Below, one piece after another: positions 24,821-33,520 of a stretch of 64,000 nt of DNA (its first letter is position 1; every line of letters starts with the position of its first letter). Made by a program: the position numbers and the translations under genes. This DNA is from Melioribacteraceae bacterium (GTDB lineage Bacteria > Bacteroidota > Ignavibacteria > Ignavibacteriales > Melioribacteraceae), in NCBI GenBank assembly GCA_021740785.1, contig JAIOZI010000016.1, positions 1 through 64,000 of the forward strand, in the 5' to 3' direction. The notes beneath the pieces were generated by a model. It searched no databases and had not been told where the DNA came from. It worked only from the letters and a program-made list of their open reading frames with translations.

Positions 24821-24847
24821 AAAGCCGGCTCTTTTGAAACCGGCTTT
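24821..24847. terminator. Bidirectional intrinsic terminator
   Basis: AAAGCCGG (24821-24828) pairs with CCGGCTTT (24840-24847). A-rich and T-rich flanks on both sides suit the plus-strand DUF2461 gene and the minus-strand OPT gene. Confidence 0.85.
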
Positions 24848-24871
24848 CTATAATTTTATGGTAAAATTAAA

Positions 24872-26866
24872 TTATTCTTCTAATTTTTTAGCGCGCATCG
24901 TATCCCAAATCATATAAATTGAAATTGCAATAAACATAAACAGCGCAAGTATTTCTGCTGCATGGGATTCGAACCATTCAACATTTACGAGATTAATTCC
25001 TACATACCTTAATATCGCACTCAACACACCCATTAAAGCGCCGCCGGCGATAAATCCGGATGCAATCAATGTTCCCCTTTCTTTTCTGGCTTTGTTTACT
25101 TCGTCATCTTTACTTCTTGTTGATACAAAATGAGCAATAATACCGCCTGCTAAAAGAGGAGTATTTAATTCCAGGGGAAGATACATTCCAAGTGCAAAAG
25201 CTAGAGCAGGCACATTAATCATTGTAAGAATTAATGCAAAAAATGATCCTGCAATGTAAAGCATCCACGGGGCAGGCTGATTACTCATCAACGGCTGAAT
25301 AACTGCCGCCATCGCATTTGCCTGCGGTGCAACCAACGCACCTTCACCAACAAAACCGTATGTTTCGTTAAGCACCATAATAATCCAGGCAACCGTTGCT
25401 GCGGAGAAAATCGTACCGAGGAATTTCCACCTTTCCTGTTTGTAAGGTGAAGACCCAAGCCAGTAGCCAATCTTTAAATCCGTGATAAAAGCGCCAGCTT
25501 GTGATAACGCCGTACAAACAACACCTCCGATAATAAGCGCAGAAACCATACCCGCCGGACCCGATAATCCTACGGCTACCAAAACAACTGATGAAAGTAT
25601 CAACGTCATTAATGTCATGCCGGAAACCGGGTTTGTTCCTACAATCGCAATCGCAGTTGCAGCTACAGTTGTAAAAAGAAATGCAATAATCATTACGATA
25701 ACTAAGCCGACTAATGCATGAGCCAAATTATGAACGACTCCGAACATGAAAAATATAAAAATCACAATCGCAGTTAATACTATTCCGCCTGCAACAATAC
25801 CCATTGGAATATCGCGATGGGTTCTTAACTTTTTGCCGTCACCTTCTTTTTTTCCGAAAATTTCTTTAAATCCGAGAACAAATGATTTCTTAATAATTCC
25901 CGAAGATTTAATTATTCCAATCATACCTGCCATTGCGATTCCGCCGATACCGATGTGACGGACATAATTGCCGAATATTTGTTCGGCTGTCATATCTTTG
26001 ATCAACATATCAACATTTGCGCCGACAGGTAAAGTTATGAAATCGCCGAGGTATGAAAACAACGGAATCAGCACATACCATGCGACAAAAGAACCGGCAG
26101 CAATGATGGCGGTGTATTTAAGTCCGACAATAAATCCCAAACCTAATATTGCCGAACTAATATTCAATCGGAAAACCAGCTTGTACTTATCTGCAAGTGC
26201 TTCACCAATTCCGACAACGCGTGTTGTAAAAACTTCACTCCACCAGCCGAAAGTTGCAACAACAAAATCATACAAACCGCCGATTAAGCCGCTGATAACA
26301 AGAACAAAAGCCTGCTTGCCTCCTTTTTCGCCGGCAACAAGTACTTCCGTAGTAGCAGTTGCTTCGGGAAACGGAAACTGTCCGTGCATATCCGATACGA
26401 AATATTTCCTAAAAGGAATTAGAAAAAATATTCCGAGGAACCCGCCGAGAAGCGAAGCCATAAATATTTGGAAGAACTGAACATATTCATCCAGACCCAA
26501 AATATACAGGGCAGGTAATGTGAATATTGCCCCGGCTACAATTGTCCCGGATGTAGCGCCGATTGATTGAATAATTACATTCTCACCAAGCGCATTTTTC
26601 CTCTTAGTTGCAGCCGATAACCCGACAGCAATAATTGCTATAGGGATTGCTGCTTCAAAAACCTGACCGATTTTTAAGCCCAAATATGCAGCGGCAGCCG
26701 AGAAGAGTACCGCCATTATTAATCCCCAAATAACCGATCTTAGATTGACCTCCGGATATTCTTTGTCGGGTGACATAATCGGCACATATTCTTCACCCAG
26801 TTTTAATTCCGAATATGCATTCGTTGGTAATCCGGTAACATTATTTTTTGCTTCATGTTCACTCAT
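24872..26866 (-). CDS. OPT family oligopeptide transporter
   Basis: An inner-membrane secondary transporter of the OPT family, 664 residues and about 15-16 hydrophobic helices. It matches the bacterial OPT subgroup (TIGR00733) in the VNLRSVIWGLIMAVLFSAAA start, FPFPEATATTEVL near 165, and the DLKIGYWLGSSPYKQERWK region near 465. Family members take up small peptides by proton symport, or metal chelates in some lineages. It starts 3 bases after the stop of the S8 protease gene, with a GGGGAG ribosome binding site overlapping that stop, so the two are tightly coupled. Confidence 0.93.
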   Translation of the reverse strand: MSEHEAKNNVTGLPTNAYSELKLGEEYVPIMSPDKEYPEVNLRSVIWGLIMAVLFSAAAAYLGLKIGQVFEAAIPIAIIAVGLSAATKRKNALGENVIIQSIGATSGTIVAGAIFTLPALYILGLDEYVQFFQIFMASLLGGFLGIFFLIPFRKYFVSDMHGQFPFPEATATTEVLVAGEKGGKQAFVLVISGLIGGLYDFVVATFGWWSEVFTTRVVGIGEALADKYKLVFRLNISSAILGLGFIVGLKYTAIIAAGSFVAWYVLIPLFSYLGDFITLPVGANVDMLIKDMTAEQIFGNYVRHIGIGGIAMAGMIGIIKSSGIIKKSFVLGFKEIFGKKEGDGKKLRTHRDIPMGIVAGGIVLTAIVIFIFFMFGVVHNLAHALVGLVIVMIIAFLFTTVAATAIAIVGTNPVSGMTLMTLILSSVVLVAVGLSGPAGMVSALIIGGVVCTALSQAGAFITDLKIGYWLGSSPYKQERWKFLGTIFSAATVAWIIMVLNETYGFVGEGALVAPQANAMAAVIQPLMSNQPAPWMLYIAGSFFALILTMINVPALAFALGMYLPLELNTPLLAGGIIAHFVSTRSKDDEVNKARKERGTLIASGFIAGGALMGVLSAILRYVGINLVNVEWFESHAAEILALFMFIAISIYMIWDTMRAKKLEE

Positions 26867-26869
26867 ATA

Positions 26870-29692
26870 CTACTCCCCGTTATAATTAAATTTTACAGGT
26901 AATACATATACACTTTCATTATTACTTGAATCGAAATGAATCTCGCCAAAAACTTCGGCATTTTCAGGAACAAATTCAGCAGGTTTTTTAATCTCGCAAT
27001 TAACTATTTCCGAAATTGAAGGATATAACGTGAGCCTGGAATTTTTACCTTCCTCTACACTAAAATTAGTCTCGCTTTTAAAGGCGGCTTTTTCAGTGAT
27101 ATGCACAAACACTTCACCTTCCGAATGAGTAAAAGCCGGTATCATAACAAACTTAAGATTTACGCTGTCGGCATCGAACCTGTTCCGGACAGAAACCGAT
27201 CCTTCATTATAAGATATTCCACCGATACCTTTCGCCTCGCCATTTTCATCATAAATCATTAATGCGAAATCCGTTACTTTGTTGAAATCTTCTTTTGAGA
27301 TCATTATCTCAAAAGTTTTGGAAGCTTCACCTTTTCTTAACACGAAAGGAATCTCATATTCTTCGCCGGCATTAATCAAGGCGGAGTGAAATGTTTCATA
27401 TCCCAAAATTTTACCGCTCATATTATAGTTATTGTCTTTGTTAAACTGATTAACTAACTCCAATTGATTGTGATTCTCGCTGAGCGGATTTTTATTAAGC
27501 ACATCAATCGATTCGAACTCAACCGATAAATCATAACTGGAAATATTTCTTGATCTAAAATATCCCAGAACCACTAATTCATAGATACCGGGCTCGAGAT
27601 TATAATAATAACGATCGCTTTTAAACTCTTCTTCTTCGAAATTTATAAAGTCAAACCCAATTTGTTCACCCGCGGGATCATGAAGAAAATACCAAACATT
27701 TGTGTAAGTGTCTTCATCAGAAGTAACTCTCGTCCGCATTGAAGTTCCGCCTGCCGGTACTTTTACATAGTATCTTTTATGCTCACCGATATTTAGTTTT
27801 TCATCTTTCCAATTCATCTTGTAATCATTTAATTCGGTAAAATTATTTGGAATAACAATTGTAACCATCATACTAAATTCAGGGAAGTTTGATTTATCCG
27901 CACGATAAGCAGTTATAACGGCATTATACATTCCCGGTTCTTTCATCTTATCCATATCTAGTTTTACTTCAACATTTCCCGATTGATTATTTCTAATATG
28001 CATTTTTTTCTGAACCGGGACCAACCAATCCTTACTGCTTTCCAAGTTATAAACCCGGTAGAATTGATCTTTATTAATTGTATTGTTTCTCGTTACCTGA
28101 AATGTAAAAGTTTCATTCCCGGTTAAGAATGATCCATCCCTGATGTAAAGATTGGGTGCGGAATTATCGGGCATGTTCGGTGCTAAAGAACTGATTTTGT
28201 AAGTTTCATAATTATTCAGTTCACCGGCATCAATATATTTTTTCAGCAGCTCGTAAGCATTGACAATATTTACATATCCGCCGCCTTGATCAATCGCTTC
28301 ATAACCTTCAATTTTGACTGCGCTCTCTCTAACAACTTTATATAAAAATTGTGATGGAACTTTTATATCGGGATATTCTTGAACTGCAGCACTTAACAAC
28401 AGCGACATGATACCGGCTGAATATGGTGATGCCATCGAAGTTCCCCACATGCGGTCTCCCCTGCTGAAGTTTGGAATAGTTGATGCAGCGGCTCCGGGTG
28501 AAACTACATCCGGCTTACTAACCTCTCCGCCCCTGGAACTGAAATGAAGAATAATATCGTCAGGCAGAGTAGCGCCGTACATATCGCTTCCGACCTGAGT
28601 AGTGAGAACTGCCCCTGAAGAAAAAACCGCCCAGCTTGCTGCCGGTAATCCGCTGGTGGATAAACCGGGACCCTCATTACCGTTTGATGTACATACATAT
28701 AAATAAGGATTTTCCGTGGTAAGTTCTTCAATAAATTTTTCCATTTCGGCTCTGCCTTCAATTTCCGACCCGATTCCAAAACTCATATTAATCACACAAG
28801 GTTTTCCGGTTTCTTTTGAAATTTTATCGGCATATAAAAAACATTTCTTCATACTTTCAGTAACAGTCGCGCCTCCGGCAAAATTATTATTTCCCAGTTT
28901 GCAGCCGATCACATTTGCCCCGGGAGCAACACCGTTAAAATCTACTCCGCCAATTTGGTAGCCGGTTGAAATTCCCGCACAATGAGTCCCATGTGCACCG
29001 TCATCAAAAAAGAAATTAACTTTCTGTTCATCGGGAAAAATATTTAATCCCATTGTAAAGGGAGCCAGACCTTCCGCCGTTTCAATATTGAAAGCATCAT
29101 AATTTACCTTGTAGTCGCGAAGAGGTTTTTCATCCGATAGATCACCGTCACCGTTACTATCAAAATAAACTACCCAATATTCACTTCCCGCCGTACCTGT
29201 TTTGAATGTAACGAAATAAAACAAATCATCTTTCGTTCCGTTGTTATTCACATCCGAAGCTCCGGAACCGGAATTCAACCATAATTTTTCCGGAAGCACT
29301 CCGATGTAATATTCTTCATCAATAGGATTCAAATCAAGTTTGCCTGCCCCTGCCACCTTCATATTTTCATCTTCATTTACAAAATAATTAATGCCATCTT
29401 CCTCATCGGTATCTGCTTCAAAAAATTTAACATCTCCCTGACCTGTAAAATCCTGCACATCAATAACTTTAACATCGCCGGTAGTTGTTTTTAGTAAACC
29501 TTCAACGCCCATATCAACACCGGTATCAAAAATAAATACGATAGTTCCGCGTCCGTCATGGTCCGGGTGCGCCTGAATGAATTCCTCAACACCTGTCTGC
29601 TTTAAAGATAGAAATGTTTGGGAATCCAATTGACCGAAAACAATACCCGTAAGTAGTGTTAAAATGCAGAATGATTTTAATAATGATTTCAT
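26870..29692 (-). CDS. Exported S8 serine protease, tripeptidyl-peptidase II-like
   Basis: A subtilisin-type protease of 940 residues with a signal peptide (to GIVFGQ). The catalytic Asp is in IVFIFDTGVD near 55, His in DGAHGTHCAG near 236, and Ser in MWGTSMASPYSAG near 419. The ~180-residue insert between Asp and His is characteristic of TPPII-like subtilases rather than simple subtilisins. A long C-terminal half of beta-rich sequence (about 500-940) resembles the TPPII Ig-like and linker domains. It is likely to generate small peptides outside the cytoplasm for the OPT transporter encoded immediately downstream. A membrane protein gene lies 10 bases upstream. Confidence 0.93.
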   Translation of the reverse strand: MKSLLKSFCILTLLTGIVFGQLDSQTFLSLKQTGVEEFIQAHPDHDGRGTIVFIFDTGVDMGVEGLLKTTTGDVKVIDVQDFTGQGDVKFFEADTDEEDGINYFVNEDENMKVAGAGKLDLNPIDEEYYIGVLPEKLWLNSGSGASDVNNNGTKDDLFYFVTFKTGTAGSEYWVVYFDSNGDGDLSDEKPLRDYKVNYDAFNIETAEGLAPFTMGLNIFPDEQKVNFFFDDGAHGTHCAGISTGYQIGGVDFNGVAPGANVIGCKLGNNNFAGGATVTESMKKCFLYADKISKETGKPCVINMSFGIGSEIEGRAEMEKFIEELTTENPYLYVCTSNGNEGPGLSTSGLPAASWAVFSSGAVLTTQVGSDMYGATLPDDIILHFSSRGGEVSKPDVVSPGAAASTIPNFSRGDRMWGTSMASPYSAGIMSLLLSAAVQEYPDIKVPSQFLYKVVRESAVKIEGYEAIDQGGGYVNIVNAYELLKKYIDAGELNNYETYKISSLAPNMPDNSAPNLYIRDGSFLTGNETFTFQVTRNNTINKDQFYRVYNLESSKDWLVPVQKKMHIRNNQSGNVEVKLDMDKMKEPGMYNAVITAYRADKSNFPEFSMMVTIVIPNNFTELNDYKMNWKDEKLNIGEHKRYYVKVPAGGTSMRTRVTSDEDTYTNVWYFLHDPAGEQIGFDFINFEEEEFKSDRYYYNLEPGIYELVVLGYFRSRNISSYDLSVEFESIDVLNKNPLSENHNQLELVNQFNKDNNYNMSGKILGYETFHSALINAGEEYEIPFVLRKGEASKTFEIMISKEDFNKVTDFALMIYDENGEAKGIGGISYNEGSVSVRNRFDADSVNLKFVMIPAFTHSEGEVFVHITEKAAFKSETNFSVEEGKNSRLTLYPSISEIVNCEIKKPAEFVPENAEVFGEIHFDSSNNESVYVLPVKFNYNGE

Positions 29693-29702
29693 TTTTCACC
29701 TG

Positions 29703-30536
29703 TTATTCTTCTAGTTGAATTTCAGTTTTAGATTTTTCTTTATCTAGTTTTTCATAATCCAGTTCAGAGCCCATCACGCTATGGGGAATCATAAATATCA
29801 GCAATAAAAGAATCGAAGCAAACAAAGCCCAGTTCTTCGGCTTTTCGGATCTCTTATACATAAAATATGCAATCAGCCATCCGACCAATGCGATAAGTGT
29901 TTTGTTATCGGTTAAATCATAACCAAATGGGAAGCCGGTCCAATAAGCATCAAAAGCATATTTTTGAACAATCGGTCCCAGTATAAAACCGCCGGCGAGT
30001 AAAAATCCTATCGTCCATAATGTAAGATTCTTTAACTTCGGTTCTTTGCGGAAAAACTCCAAACCGGTTCGAGTTGAAAGAAGCATTGATCCGAACATTG
30101 CAATCACATGCAATATCAAAATCAAAGTCGGCACTTCACCTTTGAATCTTATAACCACATCGTCACCGGGTGGTAATTTTAAATTTTGACCGGCGGAAGT
30201 AAGCTCTACATAATACCGTAATTTACCTGCGGGAGGTTGATTCGGAAGTGCGGTAAACAATGTATCCCCGTCACGTTCCATGTTTTGAATTGTCCAATCA
30301 TCTGATGTTTTATATCTTTTCCAGAAAAGTTTCCCTTCGATATTATTATCCGGGACTGTAACTCTGACATCCGCATCATCATCACCGCCCATTGAAGTTA
30401 GGAACTTATATTCAATCTTTTGATTTAATACCGTTTGCTCCCCGGATATCGGGTAGGTTGGGCCTGTTAATCTTTGATAAACTGCTGATGATGCTGTAAT
30501 AATGAAAGCTAAAAACCACACAAAGAAATTTTTCAT
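29703..30536 (-). CDS. Membrane protein with extracytoplasmic domain, first gene of the S8-OPT unit
   Basis: Not recognised as a named family. The 277 residues begin with a hydrophobic segment (FFVWFLAFIITASSAVYQ). A beta-rich extracytoplasmic domain (about 30-130) follows, with a fibronectin-like ending PPAGKLRYYVELTSAG. Then come about four to five membrane helices between 135 and 255 and a short charged cytoplasmic tail. Only 10 bases separate it from the S8 protease gene, so it probably works with the protease and the OPT transporter. Its role (anchor, sensor or accessory) is open. Confidence 0.75.
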   Translation of the reverse strand: MKNFFVWFLAFIITASSAVYQRLTGPTYPISGEQTVLNQKIEYKFLTSMGGDDDADVRVTVPDNNIEGKLFWKRYKTSDDWTIQNMERDGDTLFTALPNQPPAGKLRYYVELTSAGQNLKLPPGDDVVIRFKGEVPTLILILHVIAMFGSMLLSTRTGLEFFRKEPKLKNLTLWTIGFLLAGGFILGPIVQKYAFDAYWTGFPFGYDLTDNKTLIALVGWLIAYFMYKRSEKPKNWALFASILLLLIFMIPHSVMGSELDYEKLDKEKSKTEIQLEE

Positions 30537-30630
30537 AACACCGGTAGATTACTTGAAGTTTATGTTCAAAAATGTCTTCTAAAATAGTGCAAAGAGACCA
30601 ATAGAAGCAAATATAATTTATTAAAATCGG

Positions 30631-30981
30631 TTAAAACAATTCATCGATTTTTTCTACTGGTCTTGCCAGAACCGCCCTTTCGCCTTTTTCAATAATGGGA
30701 CGTTCGATTAAATCAGGGTACTTAACAAAGAAATCAAGTAGTTGATCTTTTGTATAATTTTTGTTTTTGAAATCAAAATTTTTGTACTCTTTTGCTTTCT
30801 TTCGAAGAATAGCTTCAGGTTTTAAATCTGCTTTCTTCAGCAGCGTTTTTAACTTATTTTTTGTGAACGGAACATCATAGTAATTTACTTTTTGAAATTC
30901 GATCCCCATTTCTTCCAATTTTTTTACTGCTTTCCTGCTTGTTGTACATGTCGGTTTTTGATAAACAATTACTTTATCCAT
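30631..30981 (-). CDS. ArsC/Spx-family thioredoxin-fold protein
   Basis: 116 residues of the arsenate reductase-like group. The N-terminus reads VIVYQKPTCTTSRKAVKKLEE, with a single Cys near 12 in a CTTS motif, and the C-terminal half has LIERPIIEKGERAVLARP. The one-cysteine CxxS arrangement matches YffB/ArsC-like or Spx-like proteins; the arsenate operon partners are absent, so arsenate reduction is not supported by context. It stands 94 bases upstream of the membrane-protein gene start, in the same direction. Confidence 0.85.
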   Translation of the reverse strand: MDKVIVYQKPTCTTSRKAVKKLEEMGIEFQKVNYYDVPFTKNKLKTLLKKADLKPEAILRKKAKEYKNFDFKNKNYTKDQLLDFFVKYPDLIERPIIEKGERAVLARPVEKIDELF

Positions 30982-31124
30982 AATATCCCTATATTTTTTG
31001 TTATGATTTTCATTACAAAGTTAATGATTTCCGTGCTCTTAATAAAAATCATATCTTTTTCAAGTTGATTAAGTGCTCAATAAATATTTGTTTTGTCGAT
31101 CAAAAATTTGCGAGGTAATAAAGA

Positions 31125-33290
31125 ATGCTGAACATCCCGAATGTTATATCAAATGAGCTGAACATAAAAATTGATCAAATTAATCAAGTTATTACACTTT
31201 TCGGTGAAGGAGCAACAATACCTTTTATTGTGCGCTACCGTAAAGAAAAAACGGGCGGATTAAATGAAGATGATTTACGGAATATTGAAGAACGCCTGAC
31301 ATATTTAAACCTTCTTGAAGATAGAAAAAAAACAGTACTCAACAGTATCGATGAACAGGGGAAACTGACTGATGAACTCCGGAAGAAAATTGAAGACTCA
31401 TTAAAACTCCAAGAAGTAGAGGATCTATATCTGCCGTACAAGCCAAAGAGAAAAACAAGAGGAACCGTTGCGAAAGCAAAAGGATTGGAACCCCTTGCAT
31501 TATTTATTTTGGATAACCCGAAATTCAAAGGCTCTCTGGATGAAGAAGCTGCAAAATATATTGATGAAGAAAAAGAGGTCGTCAGCATTGATGATGCAAT
31601 ACAAGGAGCAATGGATATTATTGCAGAAATGATCAGCGAAGATGCCGATGTGCGTCAAGTTGTTCGCGAATTTTTACTTGAGCAGGCACAGATTGTTTCG
31701 CAGAAGAGCAATGTTAAAGTTGGTGAAACTGCCCCCAATAAAAAAGATGTTTATGAAGTTTATCATGATTTTAAAATTGAATTGAGCAAAATAAAACCTC
31801 ATCAAACCTTGGCGATAAATAGAGGTGAGCGAGAAAAGTTTCTGAAAGTGATTCTGAGTTATGATAAACCCGGAGTACTTCAAAATATATTTGAAACATA
31901 CTTCGATTATGAAGAATCTGTTTTTATCGATTTATTAAATGAAGTTGTTGATGATTCATTCACACGTTTAGTTTATCCTTCGATTGAACGGGAGGTTCGA
32001 AATCACTTAACCGATATTGCCGATTTGCATGCAATTGAAATTTTTGCATCGAATCTTAGACAGTTATTACTTCAGCCGCCAATTGATAAAATTATTATGG
32101 GCATTGATCCCGGTTTTGTATCAGGTTCAAAAATTGCGATAATTGATAAAACCGGCAAATACATTGACGGCGCAACAATATATCCGCATCCCCCGCAGAA
32201 AAGAACAGGTGATGCAAAAACGAGAATAGTTGATTTCGTAAATAAATATGGAGTTGAACTGATTGCAATCGGCAACGGTACTGCGAGCAGGGAAACAGAA
32301 CTTCTGGTTGCTGAAATAATCAACGAGAATAATCTTAACTGCCATTACTTGATTATTAATGAAGCCGGAGCTTCCGTATATTCAGCATCGGCTATTGCAA
32401 AGCATGAGTTCCCTGATCTCGAAGCAAGTCAAAGAGGAAATATTTCGATTGCCAGACGCGTGCTGGACCCGCTGGCTGAATTGGTAAAAATCGATCCAAA
32501 GTCAATTGGTGTCGGTCTTTACCAGCACGATGTGGATCAGAAAATGCTGGTTAAAAAACTTGATGATGTTATTGTTAGTTGTGTTAATTATGTCGGCGTT
32601 GATTTGAACACTGCATCATCTTCCCTTTTAACTCACGTATCCGGATTAAACAGTAGGATTGCCAATAATATTATTTCGCATCGTGAATCTATTGGGCGGT
32701 TTACAAATAGGCATCAATTAATGGATGTAAAGGGAGTCGGTGCAAAATTATTTGAACAGGCAGCAGGTTTTTTGAAAATATCAAACGGTGAAATTTTATT
32801 TGATAATACCTTTATTCATCCCGAGTCATATGAAGCTGCCCAGAAACTGCTTAATCTCTGCAGCGTACAACTTGATGAGATAAAACAAAAAGGTAAACTT
32901 GTTGGAATGTTTGTCGATAAAGAAGGCAAGCTTAAAGTTGCAGAAACGATTGGGGTTGGAGAGCCAACACTTGAAGATATTCTTGAAGACCTTGAAAAGC
33001 CTGGGCGCGATCCGAGAGAAGAGATGCCCAAACCAATCCTGCGGAGTGATGTACTTAAGATGGAGGATTTACAGGAAGGCATGAAATTGAAAGGTACTGT
33101 GCGTAATATTGTTGACTTCGGTGCATTTGTTGATATCGGTGTTAAACAGGACGGACTAATTCACATTTCGCAAATGGCAAATAAATTTATTAAACATCCG
33201 CTCGAAATCGTAAGTGTTGGAGATGTTATTGATGTGACTGTTATGAACATCGATATTGATAAGGGCAGAATTGCTCTTAGTATGAAATAA
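31125..33290 (+). CDS. tex: Tex family RNA-binding transcription accessory protein
   Basis: A nucleic-acid-binding protein of the Tex/Spt6 type, 721 residues, normal length. The order is the N-terminal Tex helical domain (TIPFIVRYRKEKTGGLNEDD near 25-45), the YqgF-homology domain (MGIDPGFVSGSKIAIID near 325), helix-hairpin-helix elements (LNTASSSLLTHVSGLN and LMDVKGVGAKLFEQAAGFL), and a C-terminal S1 domain (LKGTVRNIVDFGAFVDIGV). It is implicated in transcription and RNA handling in other bacteria. The ATG follows GCGAGG. It is the gene directly upstream of the trp operon, on the same strand. Confidence 0.95.
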   Translation: MLNIPNVISNELNIKIDQINQVITLFGEGATIPFIVRYRKEKTGGLNEDDLRNIEERLTYLNLLEDRKKTVLNSIDEQGKLTDELRKKIEDSLKLQEVEDLYLPYKPKRKTRGTVAKAKGLEPLALFILDNPKFKGSLDEEAAKYIDEEKEVVSIDDAIQGAMDIIAEMISEDADVRQVVREFLLEQAQIVSQKSNVKVGETAPNKKDVYEVYHDFKIELSKIKPHQTLAINRGEREKFLKVILSYDKPGVLQNIFETYFDYEESVFIDLLNEVVDDSFTRLVYPSIEREVRNHLTDIADLHAIEIFASNLRQLLLQPPIDKIIMGIDPGFVSGSKIAIIDKTGKYIDGATIYPHPPQKRTGDAKTRIVDFVNKYGVELIAIGNGTASRETELLVAEIINENNLNCHYLIINEAGASVYSASAIAKHEFPDLEASQRGNISIARRVLDPLAELVKIDPKSIGVGLYQHDVDQKMLVKKLDDVIVSCVNYVGVDLNTASSSLLTHVSGLNSRIANNIISHRESIGRFTNRHQLMDVKGVGAKLFEQAAGFLKISNGEILFDNTFIHPESYEAAQKLLNLCSVQLDEIKQKGKLVGMFVDKEGKLKVAETIGVGEPTLEDILEDLEKPGRDPREEMPKPILRSDVLKMEDLQEGMKLKGTVRNIVDFGAFVDIGVKQDGLIHISQMANKFIKHPLEIVSVGDVIDVTVMNIDIDKGRIALSMK

Positions 33291-33314
33291 TTAATTGATG
33301 CAGAGAATTTTATC

Positions 33315-33346
33315 TTGACATCATTACTAAGGTTTATATATATTCG
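33315..33346 (+). promoter_or_regulatory. trp operon promoter
   Basis: TTGACA at 33315-33320 is followed by TATATTCG at 33339-33346. Read as a sigma70 promoter, the spacer to TATATT is 18. Read as a Bacteroidota promoter, TTG and a TAnnTTTG-like box (one mismatch) are 21 apart. Either way transcription should begin close to 33351, so the leader peptide would have almost no untranslated leader. Confidence 0.55.
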
Positions 33347-33348
33347 CA

Positions 33349-33429
33349 ATGGTTATGATTAATAATAAAGGAACATATAACAGCAAAACAAGTTGGTCCA
33401 ACTGGGCATGGTGGTGGTTTATGTCGTAA
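33349..33429 (+). CDS. trpL: trp operon leader peptide (attenuator), 26 aa
   Basis: A short frame ending TSWSNWAWWWFMS with five tryptophan codons, three of them consecutive (33409-33417). It lies between the promoter and the attenuator terminator of the trp operon. The start may be ATG 33349 or the in-frame ATG 33355; no good ribosome binding site precedes either, which agrees with a transcript that starts very close. Ribosome stalling at the Trp codons under tryptophan limitation is the expected sensing step. Confidence 0.85.
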   Translation: MVMINNKGTYNSKTSWSNWAWWWFMS

Positions 33430-33470
33430 CATTGTTGGATCAGTGAATAAAATAGAGAATAATATTTACC

Positions 33471-33506
33471 AAACCCCTCTTAGTATCACTGAGAGGGGTT
33501 TTTTGT
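33471..33506 (+). terminator. trp attenuator terminator
   Basis: AAACCCCTCT (33471-33480) pairs with AGAGGGGTTT (33492-33501), a 10-bp stem with 11-base loop, followed by a T-rich tract. It lies 42 bases after the leader peptide stop and 15 bases before trpE. Competing pairings exist. 33395-33402, in the Trp codon region, can pair with 33434-33441. TCAGTGA (33440-33446) can pair with TCACTGA (33486-33492) in the terminator loop. This arrangement suits classical transcription attenuation. Confidence 0.85.
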
Positions 33507-33520
33507 TTTTAGGAGAATTT

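Noticed and set aside
25968-26480. 170-codon plus-strand frame opposite the OPT gene
   Set aside because: Proline/threonine-rich antisense shadow of a membrane protein gene; no ribosome binding site.
33443-33520. Longer N-terminus for TrpE
   Set aside because: It would translate through the attenuator terminator. ATG 33521 has AGGAG and matches family N-termini.
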